DNA of 64,000 nt, from assembly GCA_034509755.1 (NCBI GenBank), contig CM067541.1, positions 7,304,001 to 7,368,000 on the forward strand, written 5' to 3'. Shown piece by piece: positions 11,778 to 23,660 of this stretch (its first letter is position 1; every line of letters starts with the position of its first letter). This DNA comes from Anisodus tanguticus. Its lineage: Eukaryota; Streptophyta; Magnoliopsida; Solanales; Solanaceae. The notes under the pieces are model-generated. The model searched no databases. It was not told the DNA's origin and saw only the letters and a program-made list of their open reading frames with translations. Position numbers and translations under genes: made by a program.

Positions 11778-13410
11778 GCAAATTCGATCATAATTTAGAC
11801 GTTATTTTAGCCATTTTTTCAGTATCTAATATCGGTCAAATTTTCAGCCCTGTCACCCTCTCAAAAGGACTTTGGAACCAATTGAAGGAAACCCTAAGAA
11901 GAACGACGTTGACACTTACTTTGCCTTTACTTCACAAAATTTCATTCTTCAATCTTCTCCAACAACCAAAGTTTCTAAAAGCCCTTTTTATTTCAATTAC
12001 ATTTCCTTACTCATTTTGTATCAACCAAGTTACTTTACTCTATCTGTTTTGTTTTACGTCTTTCCTTTTTAATGTATTATATCTTTCTATTTAAAAATAA
12101 AGTAAAGTTTAAGAGAAAATATTTTACTTTTAGTGACATAATTTTATAGCTATAATAATACCAATAACATCTTCAAAGTTATAATTTCAAAAGTGTTTTT
12201 CTCTTTTTTAACTTCGTACTTAATTAAATACCTTGTGGTCCGGCCGTGTCCCGGACCATTCGCATAGGAAAGTTTAGTGCACTGAATTATCCTTTTTTAT
12301 TTAATTAAATACATTTTATGTTTTAGTTAACTATTTGATATCCGATAATCATCGGCTCAATTAATCACTGATTTAGTTATATGTTCGATATTCATTGACC
12401 TGACTAATTTGTCGCATATAACCTATTTAATATTTATGATGAAAATTCTCTTTGTTAAGAATTTCTTTCATTTTCAAAATACTAAAACATGAGACCTCTG
12501 ATTGAAGGTGAAAATATCATGTCCATTTCATCAAACCCCTCAGTTGTCAGTCACACGCTTTTTATTAAAAATAATTATAATGTTTGAACTAGCTTATGTA
12601 CATCACAATTAATTCTATGAGACGGGTATATGCTACCACCTATCAGCACGTATACAACTAACGTTGTCTTCCGAGGTCGACTAACTTGTTCGAATGGTTG
12701 TCACCTATTGTATTATTATTTTAAATATAATTTTTATTTTGATTTTTACTTAAATTTTATCATATTGTATTGGTAAATTCATCGTTATTTAACAACAAAA
12801 AATCTCATTCTATGTAAAATTGATTTAGTGTAATCATGTTGTTATCTTTTTTTTTTTTTGCCTTTACTTGTTACTATATTTAATAATCCTATTTAACATT
12901 TAATCCATTTTCAGATTGATGATGTTTATATTTATGTGACAATGAATTCATTACTAATACAATACAATACGTATGCGATATGATATATTATGAAACTATG
13001 GGTAGGGATCATTCGGTGCTTGCTTGAGGCTCAGGGCCCTTTTTTAATTAATACCTTCTATTTTTTATTTTTTGTGATATAATTTAACTTGATATAGAAT
13101 TTTAAAAAGAAAAAAATTAAAATTTATAATTTAAAATAAATCATAGATACATATATAGTTATAAATTATCTTATCAAAAATAAAATGAGAATTTTTTCTA
13201 CCATATTTTTCTTTAAATTTAAAAAATTTAATACATTTTTACCTCACAATAGTATATTTCTTATAATTATTTATGAAAATTCAAATAACTATAAAACATG
13301 AATTAAATTACTCACTATTTTTTTCTAAATATTGAAGCCTTGAGTCCAAAGAAGCTGTAATTACTCGAGTCCACCGACGTTAGTCAAACAACACCACTAT
13401 GGTAACTGAA
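11778..13410. other. intergenic region upstream of NHL gene
   Basis: AT-rich, without a supportable gene. It includes one SINE fragment. Just before the gene there is an AGTCAA motif (13382-13387), which is a W-box core on the opposite strand; WRKY control of an NHL gene would be plausible but is inferred. Confidence 0.55.
12231..12298 (+). mobile_element. 5'-truncated Au-type SINE fragment
   Basis: The stretch CCTTGTGGTCCGGCC...CCGGACC...GTTTAGTGCACTGAAT ending in a T run matches the 3' part of Au SINEs, which also occur at 57.8 kb and 55.0 kb in the other orientation. Only the tail remains. Confidence 0.6.
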
Positions 13411-13420
13411 GTATATAAAT
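13411..13420 (+). promoter_or_regulatory. TATA box of the NHL gene
   Basis: GTATATAAAT lies 49-58 bp upstream of the start codon at 13469, giving a short leader that includes a CT-rich stretch. Confidence 0.6.
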
Positions 13421-13468
13421 TCCATTTTTCTTCTTTCCAAATCTAAAGCTCATTCACACTCTCCAGAA

Positions 13469-16400
13469 ATGGCTGATAGAGTTCACCCTTCAGCTAAGCT
13501 AAATGGCAATGCCACAAATCCCACAACAAAACTGCCACCAAAAAACCAAATATACAACCCTAACAGCATCCCTTACCGACCAACGCAAACCACCTACCAC
13601 CGACACAACCGCCGTCACTGCTCCTGTCGTCGATGCTTCTGTCTGTGCTGTTTCTGGTCACTCCTCATCATCTCCACCATCCTCCTCCTCGCCGCAATCG
13701 CTGGCGCCGGTTTCTACTTCCTTTTCCGTCCAAAACCTCCGTCATTCTCCGTTACCTTTGTTAAAATCACGCAATTCAAACTTACTACTACCGACGACGA
13801 CACCACGCGCCTCACCGCGAAGGTGAACTTCACGCTCTCCACTAGAAATCCTAATAAAAAGCTGATTTACAATTACGACGTCGTTTCGTTGATGGTGGAG
13901 TCAAATTCAGTCGTACTAGCCAATGGATCGTTCACAGGTAAGCGTGTTGAATGGTAGATCGGGTTAAATTTGGATGGGTTAAAATAAATTGAGTTAATAA
14001 TTGAATGGTCAATAACCCGCCCCTGAAATGAATTAAGCTAAAATGGGTTAAAAAACAGGTCATAATCCACTCCGTTATTAGTTTTACTTTTAATTTATGT
14101 GAACTTATTATTTTTATTAATTTGTGCCAGAATTTTTTTTATTATTTTTATCATAATTTATGGCCACACAAAATATATGCTATTCGTTTAACATCACAAG
14201 TTTAAAAGTTTTTCTTCACAACCGCCGTAACTGCTCCTGTCGTCGGTGCTTCTGTTACTGTTGTTTATGGTCATTCCTCATCTCCACCATCCTCCTCCTC
14301 GCTGCAACCGCTGGCGCCGGTTTCTACTTCCTTTTCCGTCCAAAACCTCCGTCATTCTCCGTTACCTTTGTTAAAATCACGCAATTCAAACTTTTTACTA
14401 CCTCCGACGACACCACGCGCCTTACCGCGAAGGTGAACGTCACGCTCTCCACTAAAAATCACTCCCGACCATTTTTTCCTGACACATTTTGATTTGACAT
14501 GTTTATTAATGAGTTAAAAATAGAATGATAATTTTACTATATCACCATACTATTGCGAAGTAACCTAATGATTGAAATAAATAAAACATACTTTAAAAAT
14601 TGTGCAACCACTAAAATTCTTTTGAACTTATCAATCCAATAATAAATAATAGGTAAAATAGGTATGAAATGATAAATTATTTTTTATTTTTTTAAAGTGT
14701 ATAATTAAAATTAAATAATTATTTTTAGTATAATGGATAAGTAAAATTGAATGGTGTAATAATAAAAGGCTCATTTACAATTACAACGTCGTTTCGTTGA
14801 CGGTGTAGTCAAATTCAAACTGATTTAATAATTGAGCATCAGTCTTGATCGAAATGAATTGTGCTTAGAGATGGCAGTGGATCTGGATCCGGTCCGGTGG
14901 ATTCAGATCCGTTTTATAGGATATTGATCTTCAAAATTTGGACCCGACGGATCCGGATTCGTTTCTGACGAATCGGATCTGGATCTTGTATTTGAGATCC
15001 GTATCCGGTCCAGATTCGACCCGTTGATCCATTTTTTATTAAATATATTTATAACCTAGAATGTAATTTTATAAGTATTTTCTTAAAATTGCTAAGCGCA
15101 TCCTTGCAAGTTTAATTCTCAAAAGAAGTTTAATTTACCCCCGCGTTAACTCAAAAACCAAAAAATAAAGAGGTAACTTCGATAATAAAATCAATGTTAT
15201 ATTAGTGAATGACTAACATCTCCATATACAAGTAGTTAAAATTATATTCACTTCATTTGTGAAGATTCCAAGCACATGCAAGTTCTGCATTGTGGAAATA
15301 CTAGTGAGCATTTTCCACAACTATTGTCATTGTCCAACATTTTCAATTAATAGCTCACAATCAAAATGAGACAACGAACAAAATATATCAAAACGAGACA
15401 ACGAACAAAATATCTCATATGAACATTTCAAAATTAAAACACAGTAAACTGTTAGCCAAGTAAAAATCATTTGCCAGTTCAAAAAAAATTCTTAGCAAGG
15501 TTACATTCTTAGCAAGACAATTTTTTACATGTGGATTCAGATCCGATCCGTGGACCCGGTGGATCCGGATTTGGATTTGATTTTTATGGACCCGACGGAT
15601 CTGGATTCAGGTATGAAAAAAGGAGGATCTGGATCTAGTAGGATCCGGTCTAGATCCGATCCGTTTTCATCCCTAATTGTGCTAAAATGAGTTATTAAAA
15701 GTAGGTCATAATCTAATCGGTTAATTTTTAGTAAGTTTTACTTTCCATTTATGTGAACTTATTTTCTTCTTAGTCTTTATAATAAAAAGATTATTTTATA
15801 TATTTGAAAATAATTTATCTTTACGTAATGATTTATTGACACAAAATATATGTGATTCATTTAAAGTTTAAAAGTTTTTCTTTTTCTTAAATTTCATGTC
15901 AGGTTCATCTTCACGTAATTTTTTTGTTCTTTCATAATTTTTAAGTATCTAATAATTTTTGTTATGATTATATATAACATATTAAATTAAAAAGAAATAT
16001 TTGTTTAAAGAGATTTTAATAAGGTTTCAGGGCTCAATTTGAGCTACATATTAATCATATTTTCAAATGGATGGAATTAATAAATAGGCAGGTTAGGGTC
16101 ATTTGCACTTACTATTTTGTGCTGATATTTAATTTTTTGTCCAAATAGAATCTATGTCTATTGGGCTAAGTTCTTTAAGGAATCAGATAAAACTTGTGCT
16201 GGATCTTTAATTAATGCGTGATCCAATAAGCATAAATTTCATTTGATGGTAAAAAATTAAAGACCAGCCCAGGAAAATCATGCAATTAAAAGTTACTGCT
16301 AGCCTAAACTAACTTGGGTAGGTCGATCGTGTAATATTTGATTGAGCTAATTTTGTCACCCCTATTCACAGGATTCAACAATGGTCCAAATAATATTACA

Positions 16401-16688
16401 ATTATTCACTCAACTTTATCAATGGTGTCTCAAGTGCTTGATGCAGATTCAATTTCGTCTCTAAAATCAGATCTGAAGAGGAAAAATGGATTACCATTGA
16501 AGATCTTATTGGATACAATGGTGATAGCAAAAATGGATAAATTAAAGAGCAAAAAAGTAGGGATCAGAGTTACTTGTGAAGGAATTCATGGAAAAATTCC
16601 AATAGGAAAAATTCCTGTGATGGCTTCAACTACAAATGCTAAATGTAAGACTGATTTACGCATGAAGATCTTAAAATGGACATTTTGA
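13469..16688 (+). CDS. NDR1/HIN1-like (NHL, LEA_2 domain) membrane protein
   Basis: Two exons, 13469-13937 and 16372-16688, join G|GA to give 261 residues. The intron has GTAAGC and a CACAG acceptor, and the join restores the family motif GSFTGFNNG. The N-terminus is polar and basic. A Cys-rich patch (residues 51-61) precedes one membrane helix (about 61-86, LLIISTILLLAAIAGAGF). A LEA_2 domain follows (PPSFSVTFVKITQFKL, KVNFTLSTRNPNKKLIYNYD) and ends in KCKTDLRMKILKW. NHL proteins are plasma-membrane proteins, many induced by pathogens or senescence; the exact role here is not known. Length fits the family. The Cys patch may be palmitoylated (inference). The frame stays open into the intron as RVEW then stop, so an unspliced message would give a truncated protein. 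Confidence 0.9.
14461..14757 (-). mobile_element. Stowaway-like MITE
   Basis: It interrupts the duplicated exon at the point where exon 1 reads AATCCTAATAAA. It starts ACTCCCGACC and contains AATGATTGAAATAAATAAAA, the reverse complement of part of the MITE at 44173-44412. The ends are eroded and the TA duplication is only visible on the exon-1 template. Confidence 0.7.
14866..15675 (-). mobile_element. hAT-like MITE, copy 1 (810 bp)
   Basis: The ends TAGAGATGGCAG and ATCCCTA form a short imperfect inverted repeat, and the 8-bp duplication ATTGTGCT flanks the element at 14858-14865 and 15676-15683. An 8-bp duplication and a TAGRGATGGCA terminus are typical of hAT elements. Both subterminal regions are packed with GGATCC/GGATCTGG-type repeats. 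No transposase is encoded. The core matches copy 2 at 49038 in reverse orientation. Confidence 0.88.
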
Positions 16689-18605
16689 TTCATTTTTTCC
16701 GTTGTTTTTATTTTTATTATTATTATTTGTTTTACTTGTTTTTTTTTATATAGTAGAGAGAAGGTGAATGGAGGTAGAAAATTATTTTATCTAGAATTTT
16801 TGGTGAATGGTGTTTGATATGATTATAATGTATCAAAAAGAAAAAAAAATAGAGTTTGATATATTCCAATGTTTTGGTTTTCTTTTCCTATCCACAAATT
16901 CGTGTCTTTATAATTCTTCTTTTATGTGACTTAATAATCATAATGGATTTAAGTTATACTATAGTCTGTGTAAAAATGTATTTATAATTTATTTTAAGTT
17001 GTTAATTATTGTTATTAAAGGGAATTACGCTTAATTACTATTTAAGCGATGTGAACTCTAGTTAAATTCATTGTAGATCTCAATCAAGCTTTAAGTATTT
17101 CTTTGGTATTTTTTTTTTCTTTCTTCTGTTTGTATCAACTTTTTCTATTTATGATTAATTTTTAAATTGAAATTAAATTGAAATTGAAATAATTACATTG
17201 AAGAAAGGCTGGATAAGGACCAGAAAAATCGGCATTGGAAAATGGAACTTCAGATAGAAGTGTTTCAGTTCTATTTTTCCTTTTTCCTTGAATAACTTGG
17301 AAGTTAATGTGGAGTCATATAAATACTTGGGAGATGGTGAAATCCCTTCGTTCTAAATCAGAATTTTCGAATTTTAATGTTTAGCCCGAGCTATCTAGTT
17401 AGAGCTGCATTTGCATTCAACTCACCTACCCATAGTATTGTATTAAGAGGTAAATCTAGAATTTAAAGTCTATAGGGGCTCTTCACTGGTCATGAAATCC
17501 ACAATCGATTTATGTTACTGGGTTCGTTCTTTATTATATTTACATATTTAGTAAAATTTTCAAGACGTATAGTTTGAGCAAATGTTATTGAGTTCTGCCA
17601 AATGATACATTAGACATCTGCCTCTGCATGAATCACTTTGAAGCTTTATAATAGAACGATCCCAACTAGTTTGATATTGAGAGTTAATTGACATAGCCAG
17701 ACGCAACATGGAGTATAAGCACATAGTAGCTCAATATGAACAACTGACAAGGTAATATAGACAGTCACGCCATTCTACTGACCATAGTAAAGTACTGTTA
17801 GAGAGATCTCTTCATTTTTATTCAGAGATGTTTACCTTTTCTATAAAAGGATCTACCCAACATGAATTCTTATTGGTTGGGCAAGTTTTATCTTCTCGCT
17901 TGAGGACCTACCCAGCATGAATCCTAATTGGTTGGTCTCGACTCTCAATTAGATAACCTACCCGGCATGAATCCTGATTGGTTGGGCAAATCTTAGATAA
18001 CCTACCTGACATAAAAAATAGCGGTCCAAAGACATTTTACCTTCTATATTAGAGGATCTACCAAACATGAATCCTGATTGGTTGGGCAAGATTTACCTAC
18101 TCGATTAGAGGACCTACCCGACATGAATCCTGATTGGTCGGGCAAATATTAAAGGACCTAACCGACATGAACAGTGGACTCTGTCATCAGATGATTAAAC
18201 CAAAAGTCTTATCCCTCTTTTTTACCATGTTAGCATATTTTTTATGGGAATGGGGAGGACATGAATAAAAAGCCGGACTACGAATAGAACATCAAAATGA
18301 GAAAACATATCTCCAACTAAAAGCCTTACCTTTCATAGAAAAATAGCTCAATTAAGCAATTCAAACAACAACCAAATCCGAAGTTATTTGGACACTTAAA
18401 AAGTACAAAAATGACAAACCAAACAAAATTTGCAATAGTCGACACTGAAGTTCCACTGAATTGGGAAAGTAACTGGTGCTGCAAATCATGGTACCAGCAT
18501 TTCCCAATTCCAAGTCAAGTAACAAACTGAAACTAAACCTAAGAATAAATATATTAAACTACTTCATGTAGGGAACAAAATTCCCCTTGCAGAACCAAAA
18601 TCGCC
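16689..18605. other. region between the convergent NHL and eIF4A genes
   Basis: The 3' flanks of both genes meet here. No gene is seen. It contains a degenerate minisatellite and, nearest to eIF4A, presumably that gene's 3' UTR. Confidence 0.55.
17849..18172 (+). repeat. degenerate 45-60-bp minisatellite
   Basis: About seven imperfect units start near 17849, 17903, 17954, 17998, 18053, 18110 and 18163. Each begins GGAYCTACC and most continue CATGAATCCTGATTGGTTGG. The spacer between cores varies. Confidence 0.8.
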
Positions 18606-20135
18606 TCAAAGGAGATCTGCAACATTGGCTGGGAGCTCCTCAATTACGACATTATAAAACTTCTGAATGTCAAAAAGCATCCTTTCGTCATTCTCGGTGA
18701 CAAAGTTGATGGCAACACCCTTCCTTCCAAATCGTCCACTACGACCAATACGATGCAGGTAGTTTTCTGGTTGAGTTGGCAGGTCGTAGTTAATAACAAG
18801 GGAGACTTGCTGGACATCAATACCACGAGCGAGGAGATCAGTTGTGATAAGCACACGAGATGAGCCAGATCGGAACTCCCTCATAATGATATCTCTTGTA
18901 TTCTGATCCATGTCTCCATGAGTTGCAGATACTGTGTGATCACGGCCGCGCATTTTATCAGTAAGCCAATCAACCTTTCGCCTAGTATTAACAAAGATGA
19001 CACTCTGGGTGATGGCCAAGGTCTCGTAAAGATCACAAAGTGTTTCAAGCTTCCACTCTTCCTTTTCAACATTGACATGAAATTGCTTAATACCTTCAAG
19101 AGTGAGCTCATCACGCTTCACAAGAATTCTCACTGGCTTGTTCATGAACTTTCTAGTAATTTCAAGGGCCTCTGGTGGCATAGTGGCAGAGAAAACACCC
19201 ACTTGTATTTTTGGTGGCAAAAGTTGGAATATATCATAAATCTGGAAAATAAAATTGTGTCATGGGAAAAGCTAAATCATCACAAACAAAGTAAGAAACG
19301 ATCAGCAAAATCCGGAGGGGAAAAAATGATTCACCAATAAACAGACCAATAACACATGGTATAAATTTTAAAGCAAATAGAACTTTATGAAAGAAAAGAG
19401 CAAGACTTGCACAACCTCTTGAAATGAATGCAGACCTAGCCATGAGAATGAATGTTAGGCCTCGAAGACTAAACATGTCCACAAACGTAAAAATGCAAAG
19501 GTTATCAAATGTGCGCACATATATGATTTGACAGGATTAGACATGATCACATTTGATGGAGAACATAAAAATCACACATGTAAGATTAACTTCAAAAATG
19601 GTTGCCAGAGATGGTTCTCTCATGTCCTACGCAGACCGTCAAATGTTCTGATCCGTAGTCACAGGACTATGATGATTGAAGATGGTAGGAAGAAAAAGCT
19701 AGACCTATAATATAATGGAAAACTATTACTCCAGAATCTCTTGAAACAAAAAACTAACTTTGGTAAGAATGAAACACAATGAAAGGAAATGATCAATATA
19801 GCAATACCAGCTAGTTCAAGACTTAGTTGTTACACTTATATTTAATCTAGTGTTTTGTACTAATTGGACATAAGCTGTGAGACTTGAAGAACTTTCAATT
19901 TAGAGAACCTCCACCTTGATTTAAATTTCAGCTTATTTAGATTTGGAGTGAAACAGGTCCGAGTGAAGCTGTATATAGAGAATCCATATAGCTGAACTCA
20001 ACTAGTTTGGGACTGAGGAATAGGTGATTGATAAGAGAAAAACATATTACTAACAAATCAGCCCTAGCTATCAACTAATACGTAAACACAATTAAAAAGT
20101 GACTTCCGCTTCACTTTATCAAAAAAAAAAGGTGA

Positions 20136-20183
<48 letters not shown>

Positions 20184-21277
20184 AGGTAAAAAAAAGATAG
20201 ATTTCTACTTTGAATGTAAAGTAAAAATAGGGGCAATAATCAACTTCTAATTTGTTAATCAACCTTCAAACACGGAAGAATCACTGAATAGTGAGTATAA
20301 CAAAATAAGAAAGTAAACCGTGTTCTGAATTAAAGAAATAAAACAGCACAAAAAAAGAGTAAAAGGGCAACATCTGTTTTGAAAAAAAAAACAGTAAAAG
20401 GGCAACCTGATCCTTGAAACCTCTAGAGAGCATTTCATCAGCTTCATCCAAAACAAACATCTTGATGTGGTCGGAGCGAAGAGACTGCCTGCGCAACATG
20501 TCAAAGACACGGCCTGGAGTACCAACCACTACATGAACACCGCTCTGAAGGATACGCTGATCCTCACGGACACTGGTACCCCCAACACAAGCATGAACCT
20601 TCACACCCAAATAGTCACCAAGTGCTCGCATAACCTTCTCAATCTGTTGTGCCAGCTCACGGGTTGGAGCAAGAACCAGAGCCTGACATTCAACTAAGCT
20701 GTAATCAAGCTGCTGGAGAATTCCAGAGCAGAAAGTTGCCGTCTTTCCAGTTCCAGATTGCGCCTGCTGGATAACGTCAAGGCCCTTGGTAAAGGGAACA
20801 ATACCCCTTTGCTGAATTGCAGATGGCTTCTCAAAACCTTCAAGAAATTCAAAACACTGTTCAGTGCCCTGTAAAATCAGGGAATGGAGGAAAGATAAAC
20901 CAGAATTATGAGATCTGAAATTTACCATAGGCATAGATGCCTCTCAGAAGGTTTTCTTGCAAACCCATGGCATCAAAACTCTCGTAAACCTCATCATATG
21001 ATGTGAAGAATTCCTGTTGTTCAGTACCAAGCCTGTTTTTGGCATATCAAACAACCACAAAAGTCTATCAAATCAATGGCAAAGGCTAGAGGCCATATAT
21101 CAGCAGAAAGTGATAATCAATAAATTGGAAAGAGAGAGAGAGAGAGAAGGATCCTTTCTGCAGCCAGATTAAGATGACGCCAATATAGGATGGAGAAGAG
21201 ATAACTTACAGCTCTGTCATTTTCGCATCGAATTGACGAGCATCAAACTGAGAACCTTCTGGTGCCGATCCTGCCAT
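18606..21277 (-). CDS. eIF4A: eukaryotic initiation factor 4A (DEAD-box RNA helicase)
   Basis: Four coding exons on the minus strand: 21277-21210, 21032-20926, 20837-20407 and 19241-18606. All junctions are GT/AG and in phase, giving 413 residues, the usual eIF4A length. Visible motifs: [11 protein letters not shown]-motif (60-69), AQSGTGKT (84-91), [21 protein letters not shown] (189-192), SAT (220-222), VFVNTRR-type Ia region in domain 2, [12 protein letters not shown] and HRIGRSGR (365-372). The protein is the ATP-dependent helicase of the cytosolic eIF4F complex and unwinds mRNA 5' leaders. The start [19 protein letters not shown] is typical for plant eIF4A. The gene looks functional. Confidence 0.97.
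19528..20036 (+). mobile_element. 3' end of a LINE, in eIF4A intron 3
   Basis: On the plus strand, antisense to eIF4A, 19588-19710 encodes [13 protein letters not shown]...MMIEDGRKK, the conserved C-terminus of plant LINE reverse transcriptases (usually RWFGHVQRR..). The end near 20020 reads CAACTAGTTTGGGACTGAGG, the usual LINE 3' tail. The element is 5'-truncated and harmlessly intronic. Confidence 0.7.
20139..20178. repeat. (TA)20 microsatellite in eIF4A intron 3
   Basis: An uninterrupted TA dinucleotide run of about 40 bp. Likely to vary in length between individuals. Confidence 0.95.
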
Positions 21278-21796
21278 GACTGCACAGAACAAATCAAAAC
21301 ACCAAATCAATCAATTAACTACGCCTCAATCTCAAAATTGTTTTGGTATTATACTGGTATAAGCATTTCTACATTTTTTTCGAAACTCATTTTTTCAATT
21401 AATGAATAACAAACGTTATCAGTTACATGGTCATTCATTGAACATTTTGTAGATGATAAAAAGTGAAGGTCGAAGCTTAATTCCACGACATATAAAATAA
21501 TAGGTAAGGTAGCTTAAGACCCAAAACACTTCAACAAAGTCACAAAAAAAGATTTATTCACGGAGTATCAATAACATTATATGTTCTTCCTTCAATATTA
21601 TAGTGGGCACATACAAGAGTCAAGAAACATCCTTTCTCCTTTTTCTTTTCTTGATCAAGTAAAAGGGACAGAAAAAAGATAGAAATAACTGTTTGACTAC
21701 TTTCCAGACAGCACAACCCTATTTCTACAGCTATTTGACACTGGACCAAGGTAACAAGGGATGAGAATGAGCAAGTGTTGGAGAAGGTGAGGTACA

Positions 21797-22054
21797 CACC
21801 GATTGTTCAATAAGGTATCAACAAATGAAAAAGGGATTCCCAGTCAGAAACACATCACTCATCGAGCTGAGATAGTGGGAAACACCAATTGTTCAATAAG
21901 GTATCAACAAATGAAAAAGGGATTCCCAGTCAGAAACACATCACTCATCGAGCTGAGATAGTGGGAAACACCGATTGTTCAATAAGGTATCAACAAATGA
22001 AAAAGGGATTCCCAGTCAGAAACACATCACTCATCGAGCTGAGATAGTGGGAAA
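21797..22054 (+). repeat. three tandem 86-bp repeats in eIF4A leader intron
   Basis: Units start at 21797, 21883 and 21969 with CACCGATTGTTCAATAAGG (second unit CACCAATTG). They are nearly identical, which points to recent amplification. Confidence 0.95.
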
Positions 22055-22080
22055 ATGTACATCAAAACAATGGAAAGAAT

Positions 22081-23480
22081 GTCAAGTTTTACAAGGCATA
22101 TAAACAACACAGAGCACATAGTCTCTCCTTGCCTTCTTCCCAACTTACCACCCCCTCTAATCTTTGCAAAGCTAGCCCCTTTAGCACACCACTCAATCTA
22201 CAACTGCTACAAATAAGCCTCAATCACAAGCTACTTGAGGCTATGAACCCTTAATACTCATTAAGTTCACAAACTATTCCGAAACACAAACATAAAAAGA
22301 AAATCTCTAGATCGCTCGTTTCCAACCATTTAAACCACAAATCAAAACCAACCCACGTCAGAAAAGAGCAATAACATCAAACTCACAAGACCCAACTGTA
22401 GAAAGAACACTTCTTTAACACCGATGAATCATAAAAACTCAAACTTTAATCAAACAAAAACTTAAAGAGACAAAAATCTAACCTATTACCCAGCCTCTAA
22501 TCCTTGCAAAGCTAACAACTTTTTCACGCCACTTTTTCAAGTTTTACAAGGCATATAAACAACACAGGGAACATCAAGACATTACAATCTCCTTGCTTCC
22601 AAGTTACCAACCCCTCTAATCTTTGCAAAGCTAACCCCTTTGCACACCACTCAATCTACAACTGCAACAACTAAGCCTCAATCACAAGCTACTTGCGGCT
22701 ATGAATCCATAATACTCAATAAGTTTGCAAACTTCTGCAACACACAGATAAAGGGAGAATCACTTCCCTCATTTCCAACCATTTAAATCAAAAATCAAAA
22801 CCAACCCACATAAGAGAAAAGCAATAACATCAAACCCACAAAGACCAAACTGTAGAAAGAAGAATTCTTTAACACCAATGAATCATAAAAACTCAAACTT
22901 CCAATCAAACAAAAACTTAGAGATACAAAATCTAACCTATAGTCTGCTGCCCACATTACCCCACCTCTAATCCTTGCAAAGCTAACAAATTTTCCACGCC
23001 ACTTTTTTTCAAGTTTTACAAAGCATGCAGACAACACAAGGAACATCAAGGCCTTACAATTTCCTTGCTTCCAAGTAACCAACCCCTCTAATCTTTGCAA
23101 AGCTAGCCCCTTTAGCACACCACTCAATCTACAACTGCAACAACTAAGCCTCCACCACAGGCTACTTGAGGCTATGAATCCTTAATACTCAATAGTTTTG
23201 CAAACTATTTCGAAAAGCAAGGTAGAGGTAAGGACACTCTAACCTCCCCAGACCCCACTTGTGGGATTAAACTGTGTATATTGTTGTTGTATTTCGAAAC
23301 GCAAAAAGAAAAAAGAAAATCACTAGATCCCTCATTTCCAATCATTTAAACCACAAATCAAAACCAACCCACATAAGAAAAGAGCAATAACATCAAACCC
23401 ACAAAACCAAACTGTACAAAAAACACTACTTTAGCACCAAAATCATAAAACCTCAAACTTTAATCAAACAAAAACTAAGA
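22081..23480 (+). repeat. three to four tandem copies of a ~460-bp repeat in eIF4A leader intron
   Basis: Units start with TCAAGTTTTACAAGGCATAT near 22082, 22537 and 23009, about 455 and 472 bp apart. Shared landmarks are CCCCTCTAATCTTTGCAAAG, CACCACTCAATCTACAACTG and CAAAACCAACCCACATAAG. The third unit is interrupted by a SINE tail at 23216. Confidence 0.88.
23216..23290 (+). mobile_element. 5'-truncated TS/SolS-type SINE
   Basis: GGTAGAGGTAAGG, CTCCCCAGACCCCACTTGTG and GGGATTAAACTG followed by TTGTTGTTGT is the well-known 3' end of Solanaceae SINEs. The 9-bp duplication ATTTCGAAA flanks it at 23207-23215 and 23291-23299, so it inserted as a truncated copy. Confidence 0.85.
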
Positions 23481-23660
23481 GATACAAAAAACTAACAAAT
23501 ACAAGTAAAATGAACCCAAAAAAGAAAGTGCCAAGATGAAGAGATTTACCTGATAGTTGATATGAAGTGTGTTAAAGGGAGATCTGAAGATTTGAGAATT
23601 AGGGTTTGTAAAGACTGCAGCTTTTTTTCCAAAAACTCCTCGGGTCTACGCCGTGGAGTT

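Larger units (their letters stand above)
14217..15900 (+). repeat. partial duplicate of NHL exon 1 and intron start, inside the intron
   Basis: Sequence from CACAACCGCCGTAACTGCTCC onward repeats exon 1 from about 13607, including the Cys patch, membrane helix and start of the LEA_2 domain. It resumes at 14765 (TTTACAATTACAACGTCG) and then repeats the first part of the intron up to AAAGTTTAAAAGTTTTTCT. A Stowaway-like MITE and an hAT-like MITE have since entered the copy. It lacks the start codon, and GGTGTAGTC shows a stop where exon 1 has a Glu codon, so it is not a usable exon. Confidence 0.88.
21278..23660 (-). other. eIF4A 5' UTR with a 2.3 kb intron
   Basis: A non-coding exon at about 23660-23550 ends in CTATCAG|GTAAATC. 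The matching acceptor CTGTGCAG lies at 21280, two bases before the start codon. The 2270-bp leader intron carries two kinds of tandem repeats and a SINE tail. Leader introns are known in plant eIF4A genes and often raise expression. The upstream limit of the exon is a guess, since no clear TATA box was found. Confidence 0.65.

Noticed and set aside
17849..18172. Regularly spaced repeats that could suggest a CRISPR array
   Set aside because: Units are contiguous and imperfect without unique spacers of constant length, and the DNA is a plant nuclear sequence.
18918..19340. 140-residue plus-strand frame opposite eIF4A
   Set aside because: It is the shadow of the last eIF4A exon and runs through its splice site.
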